Positions 10,401-19,140 are shown, numbered from the stretch's first letter. The stretch is DNA of 64,000 nucleotides from Mesorhizobium sp. ORS 3359 (GCA_000824845.1 CCNC01000180.1:26144-90143), one strand, 5' to 3'. Numbers and translations: made by a program. Notes: generated by a model from the sequence alone, not told the origin.

Positions 10401-13400
10401 TTGGCCAATCTGGTGAACGGTTTCAGCAAATGGCCGGAAGCCCCTACCTGCCGCGACGCGGCGGCCGCTATCGCAGAGGAGGTTCAAGGCCGTCAGCTCT
10501 CTGATTTTGTTGCCCAAGGACTGGCGAACCTAGTGAACGGTTTCAGCAAATGGCCCGAACGGACGTCATCTTATCAAGCCACGGTCGCGATCGCCAACGA
10601 GGTTCTTCGCCGAGGCACCCGGCACTCTCAATTTACTTCGCAACATTTAGCCAATCTGGTGAACGGTTTTAGCAAGTGGCCGGAAGAGACGAACTGTCGC
10701 GACGCGATGATCGCAATAGCATCAGAAGTTCATGGCCGCGCCGTTCGGCTCTCCGATTTCAGTTCGCAGGAGTTGGCGAATCTAGTGAACGGTTTCAGTA
10801 AATGGCCAGACCAGGCCGGTTCTGAGCGAGCCACAGTCGCCATTGCCCACACGATCGTTCACCGCGCCGTCCGCCTCTCTGATTTTACTTCGCAGGAACT
10901 TGCGAATCTGGTGAACGGTTTCAGCAAATGGCCGGAATCGTCGTACCCTCGCGATGCCACGTTCGCCATCGCGGGCGAGGTTCTCCGCCGCCCCGCCCGG
11001 TTCTCTCAATTTACCTCACAACATTTGGCGAATCTGGTGAACGGTTTTAGCAAGTGGCCGGAGTCGCCGGAACCTCGCGAAGCCACGTTTGCGATTGCCG
11101 CTGAGGTTCTCCGCCGCGCCGACCTCTCCCATTTTGCCCCGGAGGGACTGTCGAACCTGGTGAACGGTTTCAGCAAGTGGCCAGACGGGGAGGACGGCCG
11201 CAGAGCCACAGTCGCGATCGCCAGTGAAGCACGTCAGCGCCAGTTCGCTGATTTCGCTCCGCGGTTAATGGCCATCTTGATGAACGGGTTTAGCAAGTGG
11301 CCGGAAGAGGAGACGTGCAGGCAGTCCACAATTGACATCGCGCGCAGCTTAGGTGCTCGGGGACAGCGATTTGGTGTATTCACCACACCTCAGCTTAGCC
11401 TGATCGTCAATGCTCTGTCGCGAATGATCGTGAGGGCAGAGGACAGTGGCGAGATAACAGACGCCGTTCTGCCGAAGGATCGGTTGCACAAACTCGCTCA
11501 CTATCTGAACTATGATAATGAGCGGCTGGCGCAGGCCGGCCCTTTAGACATCACGATCATTTTCAAGGGGCTGGGTAAGGCTCGACTGGTCGACGATCTC
11601 GGTTTGCTGGCATCGGCAGGGTTGAATCGGCTCTCGGAATTGCGTCAAGCCCCTGGTTTTGCGACGCAGGTCGATCTGGAAACGATGGGTAACATGTGTG
11701 CGGCTCTGCTGCCATTGGCGCGCAGCCCACAGAAGCCGCTGCGCTGGCACCGCAGGCAGGCTCTGACGTTGCTGAACGACCTTCAACCGGTTCTTGAGCA
11801 GAAGATTGAAGCGCATCTGAACGCAAGCGATGCCGAGCGGACGCGCGGGCCGCTTGCGAGCCGCTCCCCCGCACTATCGATCTACCAGACGCTCAAGGCG
11901 CGTGCGGTGCTGGAGAGACTATTCAGGTCGCCGTATGTCGAGGGTAAGCGGGCCGACTTGCGGGTGCGGCAACAAGAGCTGGAGGGCAAGACCAAGGATA
12001 TCCTGCACAGGACGCGCGGTCTCATTGAAGGCGACCTTTCCAACATGAGCTGGAACTTGATCGCGCAGATCGAGGCCGACAGTCCGGTGGATGCGTTAGA
12101 CCTGTTCATAGAACAGGATGCGGCGGCGATCCAGGCGCAGCATCCGGCCTCAGTGTTCGACGTGCTTCAGGTGCTGCAGAGCATGGATCACGAGCCCAGG
12201 CCGCCGCAGGGCGATGCAGGACTGATGCGGTTGCCTGTGGTGGACATGCAGGGGCGGCCGTTGCCCGGCGAGCCCGAAACACGCTATTCGATTTTCCATC
12301 GCCTGACCTCGGGAAGACTGCCCGTGGTCGCCGTGCAACTGCCAGCGACCCCGAGTGCATTCATGCTGGCGCGGACGCTCACCGTCGATGGCGTGCCATA
12401 CCGCATGGACCTGTTCGGCGGTAGCAAATTGAAGCCGCCGCGATTGAACGTGTCTCAGGTTGCCGCGCGTGCCCCAGGCGAGCCAACAAAGCCTTCCGGG
12501 GGAAAGTTGCTGGCAATCCCTTATGCCGAAACCGCACCCGGCACTGCCTTCGAGCAGCTCTCGCGCGCCTGGGCACCTTTCAAGGAGGCCTATTATTACA
12601 CTCAGCGCAGGGGCTTTGCGGCGCCTCCGGCGATCAAAGATCTATCTCCTCACGACTACGCGTTGGAAGGCGCCTTCAAATTGGTGCTGCTGCCGGACCG
12701 TCCCACGGGCGAGGCGCACCCCTTCAGGCTGACGGGGCCGGAAGGGCCAATCGCGTTGCGACCGCATGACGGCTGCGGTTTCATAAAGGCCTCGCTGGCG
12801 AATCTCATGCCGGCCGTTCGTCGTGGCGGCGAGCAGGAAGACGGTCCGGACCGGGTGCTTGCCTATGGTGAGGCAAAGAACACGTCCCTCCCGGTCTCGG
12901 CGCTGCAACATTATCCGCGCAGCGAGCAAGTGGCGGATGAGGCGCGCCAAAAGGCTCTGACCTGGCTACGTAGCAAGGAAAGGCCACAGTTGACGTCCGA
13001 AGAGCTATTTCGCACGGTTACGGCGGCAAACATCAATGGTCCGGGCGCAATCGCCGTCCCGTCCGCCGACAGCTGCCTGCATGTGCCAACGCTCAAGAGC
13101 CAGACCTTGAGCAGTGGCGGCACGCTAATCGGGCGATCCCCTTATGACAAGCCGAACCTGAGGCCGTTCGCCGCTGAGCAAGTCAAGTCGGCGGTCGATG
13201 GAGATCCGACCGCCGTGTTTCTCGATAACTGCACGGCCATCCAATACAGCTTCAATGTCGCGCATAAGTCTGGCGAGGAACTAGCGGCCGACGATCCGAC
13301 TTTGTTTGCGAAAGGCGTTCTGATCGTGGTGCCGGATGAGATGTGGCCCGCCGACTATTCCGACCGAGGGCTTGTGATGTCTTCCGAGGACGTCAAGTGC

Positions 13401-15815
13401 CATTCGAATTGGACCACGGGCAAGGACCGCGCGAAGGTGGACACGCCGGTCGACTGCGTCGGCATCCTCCAGGCGACGGAGGTGTTTGCCCCGGGCTCGG
13501 TGGTTGCCGTGCCGCCCAGCGAACAGAAAAAGCTTGACGGAGATTTCGACGGGGATAGCGTCATCATTATCGGCGATCGGCCGCTGCTTTACGAGCATGT
13601 GAGGCAATTCGATAAAGAGGAGCAGGCGCGCGGGCTTGGCTCGCTCAAGCCGCCAAAGTCCCATACTCCGGCGATTGACAACGGTCACTACAAGTTCGGT
13701 CGCGCCAGCCAGATCCTCGCTGCCACGCGGAACGTTCTGGAAATCTACACCGGCTTGCAGCGAGGCTTTCTGGCTCAATCCCACGAAGCGCGACAGTGGT
13801 TTGCCGAGCGTGCCATCTTCGGAACGTACGAAGGCATTCACCCACAGCTCAAGCGAAATATTCGAAGCCTGCTGGAGCAGGAGCGGGTCAGCGCTCTGAG
13901 CTTTCTGGACGCGCGCGAGATAGCGCGGCGTGAGATCGTACTTGCCAACCATCCGGTCGCGCGCGAGATGGCCGAATTGCTCCTCGCCGAGCTCGAGGCT
14001 TGGGCCGGGAGGCTGGAGGAGCAAGCCCTGCCCGAAACGGACACGAGCATGAGCGAGGCTCCTGTCGCAGTAAGCCAACCGCTTTCCGCGCTATTTCCGG
14101 AACTGGCGGAGAGCTACTCGGTAACGACCCAGCCACGCGAGCGCGTCCAGCTTCTGGTGGACCGTTACCCTGCACGCATCGATCCGCGACCCGATGGTTA
14201 TAACCCACACGATCTCGTGCAAAGTACAAACAATCTCCTCAGCCTGGGTATCAAAGTCGGAACTGACGCCTATAAATCCGACACTGGCGCCCACACATTT
14301 ATGTTCAAGAGCGGGTACCTTCAGCGCCTGCTGCAACAGATCCCGGGCCTAGCCACCGTACCATATGTAAAGAGCACGGCGGCGGCTCTCCACCACGGAA
14401 GCTTTGATTCCGATGCAGCCTTGAAGGAGCTGAAGGACAACCCCACTCTGGCGGCTTCCATCATGGAATCCTCGATTAAGTTCGCTGCGGAGCAAGGCCT
14501 TCTGTCCAGGCCCTCCAACCTCCGGCTCGCCGTCGGAGATAGCGACATGACCATAACGCTGAACCGCGAGGAGGCGTTGGAGCGCGCCAAAATCGAGTCG
14601 TCGCGTGCCAGAGAGGTGGAAGAGAACATCACTGCAGCGGCGCTCGGAGTTGCCGCGAGTCTCAGGAAAGCCGGCATCCAAGTGAATATGCCTCATCTTG
14701 AGCACAGGCTGAGGTCGGACGCCTCCATGACAGACCAGCTCTTCGGCGTGCAGGTCCCCGTCGAAGCCGGCGCCCAGCTGATCGGCAACGCTGTACGTCA
14801 TCTTTACGAACTCCCCGACAAGGAATTTACGCCCGCCTTCAAGAAGGCCATTCTAGCCTTCGAAGAGCGAGGCTATTCGGAGGTCAGCACAATCAACTGG
14901 TTCAAGACGCGATCTCCAACCTTTGTCGGCATCAAGACTGTTCTCGCCACGCCTGAGGGCTACCGCTTTGAAGTAGAGTTCCACACGGCCGACAGCTACA
15001 AGGCCAAGATCGACAATCATGACACGTACAAGGAGCTGCAGAAACTGCAGGAGCTCCAGCGAGGCAGCCGAGAGTCCCTGGATCCCTCGATAGCCGAGCC
15101 ACTCTTGGAGCGTGTGCGAAACGCTTGCAACAAGGTTGTCATCCCTGACGGAGCCATAGGGATCCCGCACTGGGAACCCGACGCGGATAGTTCAGTCGGT
15201 GCCAGTCTAATTCGTCGATTGAAAGTGGAGCCGCCTAAGCACACGACGGCGCGGTCCGCGATCGGACAAGAAATTCTTGGCGCTCTGGGCTCGCGACCGA
15301 TCGTGCTTGTCGGCATGAAGGGCGCTGGGAAATCCAGTTTTGGCCGGGTGCTCGCCAGACGACTGGGGCTGAAATTCGTCGATGCGGATAAGGAGATCGA
15401 GGCTAAGACTGGCAAGTCCATAGCTAAGATCTTCGCTGAGGATGGGGAGGTGCATTTCAGAGATCTTGAGATGAAAGAGATAAAGAAGTCGCTCGAACAA
15501 GGGCCGAAGGTGCTCGCAACCGGCGATGAAACGTTCATGTTCGAGGAAATTCGGCATCTTGTCAGTGCGAAGGCGGTCTCAATCTGGCTCAATACCCACG
15601 AGAACGTGATCAGGCGCAATCAGAGGCACGAGCGTCTCAAGACTAAAACCGACGATCAAGACCAGTCCGTCACAGATCTGATGCGCGTGCGTAATCCTGT
15701 CTATCAACTTGCCGATCTCACGATTGCCCCGCAGCACCAGCGAGATCTTAAGAGTGCGGATGCTTGCCTGAGCGCGTTGCACGCCCACCTATGCGGCGAG
15801 GGCAGGGAAGCCTAA
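7440..15815 (+). CDS. Giant SKWP-repeat type III effector (RipS/XopAD/Mlr6361 family)
   Basis: A 2791-residue protein; the ATG at 7440 is preferred over an in-frame one at 7422 because GGGAGA precedes it and it matches the left paralogue. Visible layout: polar Ser/Arg-rich leader (1-140, probable secretion signal); conserved helical region (150-300); 24 repeats of about 42 residues with LANLVNGFSKWP (300-1290), expected to stack as an alpha-solenoid; a long conserved region; LDGDFDGDSVII with Asp2033, 2035, 2037 and 2039; GIKVGTDAYKSD near 2255; FEVEFHT at about 2510; and a C-terminal shikimate-kinase-like domain with P-loop GMKGAGKSS at about 2625 and DADKEIE. M. loti Mlr6361, a host-range effector, is described with SKWP-type repeats and a shikimate kinase domain. 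Catalytic activity is not established; the kinase glycine motif reads ATGDETF instead of GGG. A candidate tts box precedes the gene. Confidence 0.9.
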   Translation: MTGVNRRANAPGGSGPRWSHAGSDIGAGNDATAFSSVMQGLHSDSRDSGTSSAQRPPSTSDARHRPSHDPSVDARDVQPDARYLPDRSATNWEERSSRSGTEGHGTGQSSRLRPSASHRQSATGLDRSSKRRRMSGVAAQSSALSEQESNEGLDAIYFARDIVGFSCAVVEYDRRLQGADDGIHADFVQKAAAQFRSQFVTRFEEDIRRGKSWGYATACNAVSREAGGEEGVDACKAIAARVSQLNDRLMCEVEPKALSLFAASFGRHPQSRTCRNATIRIAQFCRDEDRALGGLNSQSLSLLVNGFSKWPQRPETRGGAEAVAREVGRRTERRFRLSDFAQQNLANLANGFGKWPQAGDCRDAMIALAGEVLRRTRSDPGLPAFNHQDLANLVNGFGKCPEEEVICQATEMIAGEVLRRSRHSRLSEFTHQELANLVNGFSKWPAQDSFRGATVAIAGEILRRDQHSRLSDFNQQELANLVNGFSKWPQDVSSRQATSAIAVEVLRRDRRSRLSDFNHQDLANLVNGFSKWPEDVSSRQAIVAIATQLSSCALNEGLADFTAQELANLVNGLSKCPTNAGCHQATVAIASEVIGRRDQLSDFTHQNLTNLVNGFSKWPDMADCREAGSAIAGEIFSRVDQLPSLTQQALATLVNGFSKWPAEAASQQVSVGIASEVLRRARGDAGLSDFDYKNLTNLVNGLSKWPEQVASQQVVAAIASEVLRRAELSDIPPQDLANLVNGFSKWPQEEWSRQATGAISSEVLRRDRLSDFTHQNLANLVNGFSKWPDGEGCRAAAIAIAGEVFRRADQFYDFAPQALATVVNGLSKWPQDASARQATIAIASELRRRGTRQLELSEFNRQDIVNLVNGFSKWPEEADSQQAADAIANALFCRADRLSDFTHQQLANLVNGFSKWPNGPNCREITFSIAREVHPGQLFDFAPHELANLVNGFSKWPHAEDCRQATIATAHEILRRGALLGDFAHQHLANLVNGFSKWPEAPTCRDAAAAIAEEVQGRQLSDFVAQGLANLVNGFSKWPERTSSYQATVAIANEVLRRGTRHSQFTSQHLANLVNGFSKWPEETNCRDAMIAIASEVHGRAVRLSDFSSQELANLVNGFSKWPDQAGSERATVAIAHTIVHRAVRLSDFTSQELANLVNGFSKWPESSYPRDATFAIAGEVLRRPARFSQFTSQHLANLVNGFSKWPESPEPREATFAIAAEVLRRADLSHFAPEGLSNLVNGFSKWPDGEDGRRATVAIASEARQRQFADFAPRLMAILMNGFSKWPEEETCRQSTIDIARSLGARGQRFGVFTTPQLSLIVNALSRMIVRAEDSGEITDAVLPKDRLHKLAHYLNYDNERLAQAGPLDITIIFKGLGKARLVDDLGLLASAGLNRLSELRQAPGFATQVDLETMGNMCAALLPLARSPQKPLRWHRRQALTLLNDLQPVLEQKIEAHLNASDAERTRGPLASRSPALSIYQTLKARAVLERLFRSPYVEGKRADLRVRQQELEGKTKDILHRTRGLIEGDLSNMSWNLIAQIEADSPVDALDLFIEQDAAAIQAQHPASVFDVLQVLQSMDHEPRPPQGDAGLMRLPVVDMQGRPLPGEPETRYSIFHRLTSGRLPVVAVQLPATPSAFMLARTLTVDGVPYRMDLFGGSKLKPPRLNVSQVAARAPGEPTKPSGGKLLAIPYAETAPGTAFEQLSRAWAPFKEAYYYTQRRGFAAPPAIKDLSPHDYALEGAFKLVLLPDRPTGEAHPFRLTGPEGPIALRPHDGCGFIKASLANLMPAVRRGGEQEDGPDRVLAYGEAKNTSLPVSALQHYPRSEQVADEARQKALTWLRSKERPQLTSEELFRTVTAANINGPGAIAVPSADSCLHVPTLKSQTLSSGGTLIGRSPYDKPNLRPFAAEQVKSAVDGDPTAVFLDNCTAIQYSFNVAHKSGEELAADDPTLFAKGVLIVVPDEMWPADYSDRGLVMSSEDVKCHSNWTTGKDRAKVDTPVDCVGILQATEVFAPGSVVAVPPSEQKKLDGDFDGDSVIIIGDRPLLYEHVRQFDKEEQARGLGSLKPPKSHTPAIDNGHYKFGRASQILAATRNVLEIYTGLQRGFLAQSHEARQWFAERAIFGTYEGIHPQLKRNIRSLLEQERVSALSFLDAREIARREIVLANHPVAREMAELLLAELEAWAGRLEEQALPETDTSMSEAPVAVSQPLSALFPELAESYSVTTQPRERVQLLVDRYPARIDPRPDGYNPHDLVQSTNNLLSLGIKVGTDAYKSDTGAHTFMFKSGYLQRLLQQIPGLATVPYVKSTAAALHHGSFDSDAALKELKDNPTLAASIMESSIKFAAEQGLLSRPSNLRLAVGDSDMTITLNREEALERAKIESSRAREVEENITAAALGVAASLRKAGIQVNMPHLEHRLRSDASMTDQLFGVQVPVEAGAQLIGNAVRHLYELPDKEFTPAFKKAILAFEERGYSEVSTINWFKTRSPTFVGIKTVLATPEGYRFEVEFHTADSYKAKIDNHDTYKELQKLQELQRGSRESLDPSIAEPLLERVRNACNKVVIPDGAIGIPHWEPDADSSVGASLIRRLKVEPPKHTTARSAIGQEILGALGSRPIVLVGMKGAGKSSFGRVLARRLGLKFVDADKEIEAKTGKSIAKIFAEDGEVHFRDLEMKEIKKSLEQGPKVLATGDETFMFEEIRHLVSAKAVSIWLNTHENVIRRNQRHERLKTKTDDQDQSVTDLMRVRNPVYQLADLTIAPQHQRDLKSADACLSALHAHLCGEGREA
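8330..11400 (+). repeat. 24 tandem SKWP repeats coding about 42 residues each
   Basis: Within the large effector, the block LANLVNGFSKWP recurs 24 times (a few as FGKWP, FGKCP, LSKWP or LSKCP), each followed by a Cys/Arg-Ala-IAxEVxRR helix and an LSDFxxQ helix. At DNA level the core GTGAACGGTTTCAGCAAGTG is almost invariant, which should promote recombination and copy-number change. The same repeat occurs inverted at 1-1030. Confidence 0.95.
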
Positions 15816-16196
15816 ACTTGTGTCGTGCCATGGGTAAGGACGGTGATGGCGTAGGTCAGCATGCGCCCCCCCCGCGTCGACACCCTGGTCGGTATAAGGG
15901 TTTTTCGGATAGTTTGAACGTACAGAACTGTAGATGTGGCGAAGGCAGCGCGGTGCGGCGCCCGTCAGCGGCACAGTTAAAAGTTGCGCAGTTGTGGACC
16001 GGACATCGGTCAATGGAACCAGGTGCCGTTCGAGAGTTGGGCGTCCAGAACGTCGAGTTCTTAGCAGGAGACGGATGCGCCTTTCCAGCACCAGGCATCA
16101 ATACAGTCTACGCCCGCTTGCGGCTCGCTACAATCAGCCGGCGCTGTGGCCGAGCAGGCCGACAATCTCCCCGCCCCTTCTCGTCCGACGCGCGTA
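15816..16196. other. Intergenic region after the large effector
   Basis: This stretch of 381 bp lies between the effector stop and the target duplication of the IS256-type element. Overlapping frames on both strands have no recognisable product. I see no clear terminator hairpin with a T-run. Confidence 0.4.
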
Positions 16197-16360
16197 TGGA
16201 TCAGGGTCGTGTCCCACCAGGTGGTGTAGCTGAGGGTTATGAAGCCGCTCGCGAGCGCGCCGTTAGTAGCGCTGTAGCGAGTGAGCGGCCTGTCGGTGGT
16301 CATCGGCGCTTTCCGGTAGGGTTTGGTTGTTGACGCCAACCCATTTCGGAAGGACCACCG

Positions 16361-17106
16361 ATGACCGACGACATGATGAACCTACGCACGCTCGTGGAGA
16401 AGACCCCGGATGCCGATCTGCTGCGCGAGATGATCGGCTTTGCCGCCGAACGGCTGATGGAGTTGGAGGTGGGCGCGGCCACCGGCGCCGGCTATGGCGA
16501 GAAGACCCCGCTGCGGCTCGCCCAGCGCAACGGCTATCGCGAGCGGGATTGGGAGACGCGAGCGGGAACCGTCGAACTTCGCATTCCCAAGCTCAGGAAG
16601 GGAACCTACTTCCCGGGCTTCCTCGAACCGCGCCGCATGGCCGAGAAGGCGCTGACCGCCGTCATCCAGGAAGCCTATGTGCAGGGCATCTCGACGCGCT
16701 CGGTCGACGACCTGGTCAAGGCGATGGGCATGAGCGGCATCTCCAAGAGCCAGGTCTCGCGGCTGTGCGAGGAGATCGACGGCAAGGTGAAAGCCTTCCT
16801 CGAGCGGCCGATCGAGGGCGATTGGCCATACCTGTGGATCGATGCCACTTACCTGAAGGTGCGCCGCGGTGGGCGCATCGTATCGGTCGCCGTCATCATC
16901 GCCGTCGGCGTCAACGCAGACGGCCGGCGCGAGGTGCTTGACATGGAGATCGGCGCCTCGGAGGCCGAGCCGATCTGGACCGAGTTCCTGCGCAAGCTGA
17001 CACGTCGCGGCCTGCGCGGCGTCAAGCTCGTCGTCTCAGACGCACATGAAGGCCTCAAGGCGGCCGTCACCAAGGTGCTGTGCGCCACTTGGCAGCGCTG
17101 CCGCGT
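16361..17106 (+). pseudogene. IS256-family transposase, 5' half
   Basis: The frame begins MTDDMMNLRTLVEK and holds the usual Mutator-type landmarks: RNGYRERDWETRAGTVELRI, a helix-turn-helix-like GISKSQVSRLCEEID, and the first part of the DDE domain (YLWIDATYLKVRR with the first Asp, VVSDAHEGL with the second). After TWQRCR it is broken by the IS1182-type insertion, whose ends add foreign residues before a stop at 17215. The remaining residues (VHFMRNVLAHAGK and onward) continue in the same sense after 18604, so the original gene can be rebuilt exactly. Confidence 0.93.
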
Positions 17107-18604
17107 GGGGCTGTTGAGAAAGTCGACTTCCCCATGCATGGTGCGAGATAACGAGTTCCTTGCCGTGAGAACTTCGGGATTCCGTCTCAGGGGTCCTCGA
17201 TCGGCGCCATATTGAGCGTCAGCAGCACCAACCCGAGCAAATGGGCCAACAAAGCGGCCGCCAGCCGTTTGAGGTTCACCGCCGCGGCCGTGAGGTAGGC
17301 CTGGATCGTCATGTTGGTTAGGCCCCGCCGAACCGCCCGGGCAAGGCCATGCCAGTTCTTCGCTTCGCCATGGTAGCCTTCCGAGCGCCACCGATGGCGT
17401 TGATAGAGCTGTTTATCCTCTTCCGACCATCGCTCGCGACGTCTGCGAGCTCTCAGCAATGCCGGATAGTCATTCCCCACAACAACCGCCTTGTTGGCGC
17501 GCCCTTTGGATAGGCAGATGGAGGCAAGGTCGCAGCCTGCGCAATCTCTGGCGCGCGAGTAAAAGAAGCGCCCATACTTCAAGGGCCGCTTGGGGTGCAG
17601 GACCTTGCCTCGAAGGCACTTCAGGATGTCGTGCTTGGCATCGTAGCGGAAACGACGCAGCGGAACGGGGCTGCGGATCGGCTCCGCCTTGGCGGGGATC
17701 AACGCATCAATGTCGCGGTTCTCAAAAGCGGCGAACACCTTCGCGTAGGCATAGCCGGCATCGGCAGTGACGGTTCGCACGGCCAAGCCCGTCGTCCTCT
17801 CAGCGGCATCGATCCGCTCCACAATCATCTGCCCCTCGTTGATCTCGCCGGTAGTCACCACTACATCGAGAACCACGCCGCGCAGATCATCGACAACAGC
17901 ATGCTGCTTGTAGGCCGGCTCAAGCCGGCGATTGCGGGCGTTTGTCGCCATGGTGGCATCCGGGTCGGTGACGCAGACCTTCTTGAACTTGCCGGTTTTG
18001 CGGCTCTTCCTCGCCTCCGCATCCTCGTTCGCCGCACTCACCGCCTCCATGTGACGAACCGCTAGGCTGTCCCAGCTCACGTCGGCCCGGATCAGCGAAG
18101 CATCGACATGGACGATCTCGCCCTTGGCGATCTTGGCGGCGATACAGGCCTGCACCGTGCGCTGAAAGATTCGACGAAACCGTTCTTCGCCCCAGCGCTG
18201 GCGGATGCGTGTCAGGGAAGAATGGTCGGGAAGTGCTTCATGCAGACCATAGCCTACGAACCACCGGATCGCGATGTTGACCTGGGCTTCGCGCATCAGC
18301 CGGCGGTCGTGGACGATCCCAAGCAGGAAACCCGCAAGCATTAGACGGACCGCAACCTCAGGATCTATTCCCGGGCGGCCGTTGTCGTCGCAATAGAGAT
18401 CCGCGACCTCGCCGCGCAGCCACGACAGATCAAGCACACGATCGACCTTGGCCAGAATATGATCATCAGGGATGAGCTGTCGCAGCGAGCCGGTCATGAA
18501 CAGTTCGAGTTGATCTCGTTCTTTCCGACCCAGCATCGCGAATCCTCCACCGAATCAACGATTGATCAATTGAATCAGTGGGGAAGGACTTTCTCAACAG
18601 CCCC
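17107..18604 (-). mobile_element. IS1182-like insertion sequence inside the IS256 element
   Basis: A 1498-bp element bounded by matching ends: GGGGCTGTTGAGAAAGTC at 17107 and its complement GACTTTCTCAACAGCCCC ending at 18604, flanked by the 5-bp direct repeat CGCGT (17102-17106 and 18605-18609). Excising the element and one repeat restores the reading frame WQRC-RV-HFMRN of the IS256 transposase. It carries one intact transposase gene on the minus strand. Families like IS1182 do not always make a fixed duplication, so the 5-bp repeat is what I see rather than a family rule. Confidence 0.9.
17187..18536 (-). CDS. IS1182-like transposase
   Basis: A full-length 449-residue transposase of the IS5/IS1182 group. 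The N-terminal domain is recognisable (MLGRKERDQLELFMTGSL, then PEVAVRLMLAGFLLGI), followed by the DDE catalytic domain: VHVDASLIRADVSW with the first Asp, VTADAGYAYAKVF with the second, and WRSEGYHGEAKNWHGL with the catalytic Glu. No frameshift is visible, so it may still be active. It lies antisense to the IS256 transposase that it interrupts. Confidence 0.93.
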   Translation of the reverse strand: MLGRKERDQLELFMTGSLRQLIPDDHILAKVDRVLDLSWLRGEVADLYCDDNGRPGIDPEVAVRLMLAGFLLGIVHDRRLMREAQVNIAIRWFVGYGLHEALPDHSSLTRIRQRWGEERFRRIFQRTVQACIAAKIAKGEIVHVDASLIRADVSWDSLAVRHMEAVSAANEDAEARKSRKTGKFKKVCVTDPDATMATNARNRRLEPAYKQHAVVDDLRGVVLDVVVTTGEINEGQMIVERIDAAERTTGLAVRTVTADAGYAYAKVFAAFENRDIDALIPAKAEPIRSPVPLRRFRYDAKHDILKCLRGKVLHPKRPLKYGRFFYSRARDCAGCDLASICLSKGRANKAVVVGNDYPALLRARRRRERWSEEDKQLYQRHRWRSEGYHGEAKNWHGLARAVRRGLTNMTIQAYLTAAAVNLKRLAAALLAHLLGLVLLTLNMAPIEDP

Positions 18605-19063
18605 CGCGTCCACTTCATGAGGAACGTGCTGGCGCACGCCGGCAAGAGCGGCCGCAGGGTCGTCTCGGCCTTCATCGCCACCGCCTTCGCTCAGGAAACG
18701 CCCGAGGCCGCGAGCACCCAATGGCGCGCCGTGGCTGATCAGATCCGGCCCAAGGTCCCTAAGCTGGCGACAATCATGGATGACGCCGAGCCCGACGTGC
18801 TGGCCTATATGACCTTCCCGAAGGAACATCGCGCCAAGCTCCACTCGACGAATCCGATCGAGCGTCTCAACGGCGAGATCAAGCGACGCACCGAGGTCGT
18901 CGGAATCTTCCCGAACGACGATGCCATCGTGCGCCTCGTCGGGGCGCTGCTGCTCGAACAGAATGATGAGTGGGCCGTCCAGCGAGCCCGCTATATGACC
19001 CTTGAGACGATCAGCCAGATGAGCGATGATCCCCTCATCAGCCTGCCAGCCGTGGCGCGCTGA
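18605..19063 (+). pseudogene. IS256-family transposase, 3' half
   Basis: Starting from the duplicated CGCGT, this frame continues VHFMRNVLAHAGKSGRR and includes the conserved IS256 C-terminal region STNPIERLNGEIKRRTEVVGIFPN with the catalytic Glu. It ends LPAVAR at 19063, 70 bases before the element's right end. It is the downstream part of the gene begun at 16361 and has no start of its own. Confidence 0.9.
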
Positions 19064-19140
19064 TCAGCCCGGCCCATGCCGGAGAGCACGGCGACCAATG
19101 CCGCCAGCTACACCACGCAGCGGGACATGATCTGGATCAG

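Larger units (their letters stand above)
16197..19140 (+). mobile_element. IS256-family insertion sequence with 8-bp target duplication, interrupted
   Basis: The element spans 16205-19132 and is flanked by the 8-bp direct repeat TGGATCAG (16197-16204 and 19133-19140). Its ends are imperfect 27-bp inverted repeats: the left begins GGTCGTGTCCCACCAGGTGG and the right, read inward, GATCATGTCCCGCTGCGTGG; both end in TGGTGTAGCT. It encodes an IS256/Mutator-type transposase split by a second insertion at 17107-18604. Removing that insertion and its duplication leaves about 1425 bp, normal for an IS256 element. The intact duplication suggests the insertion is not very old. Confidence 0.9.

Noticed and set aside
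8073..11209. Minus-strand frames opposite the repeats of the large effector
   Set aside because: Antisense shadows produced by repetitive, GC-rich coding sequence; no start signals and no family.
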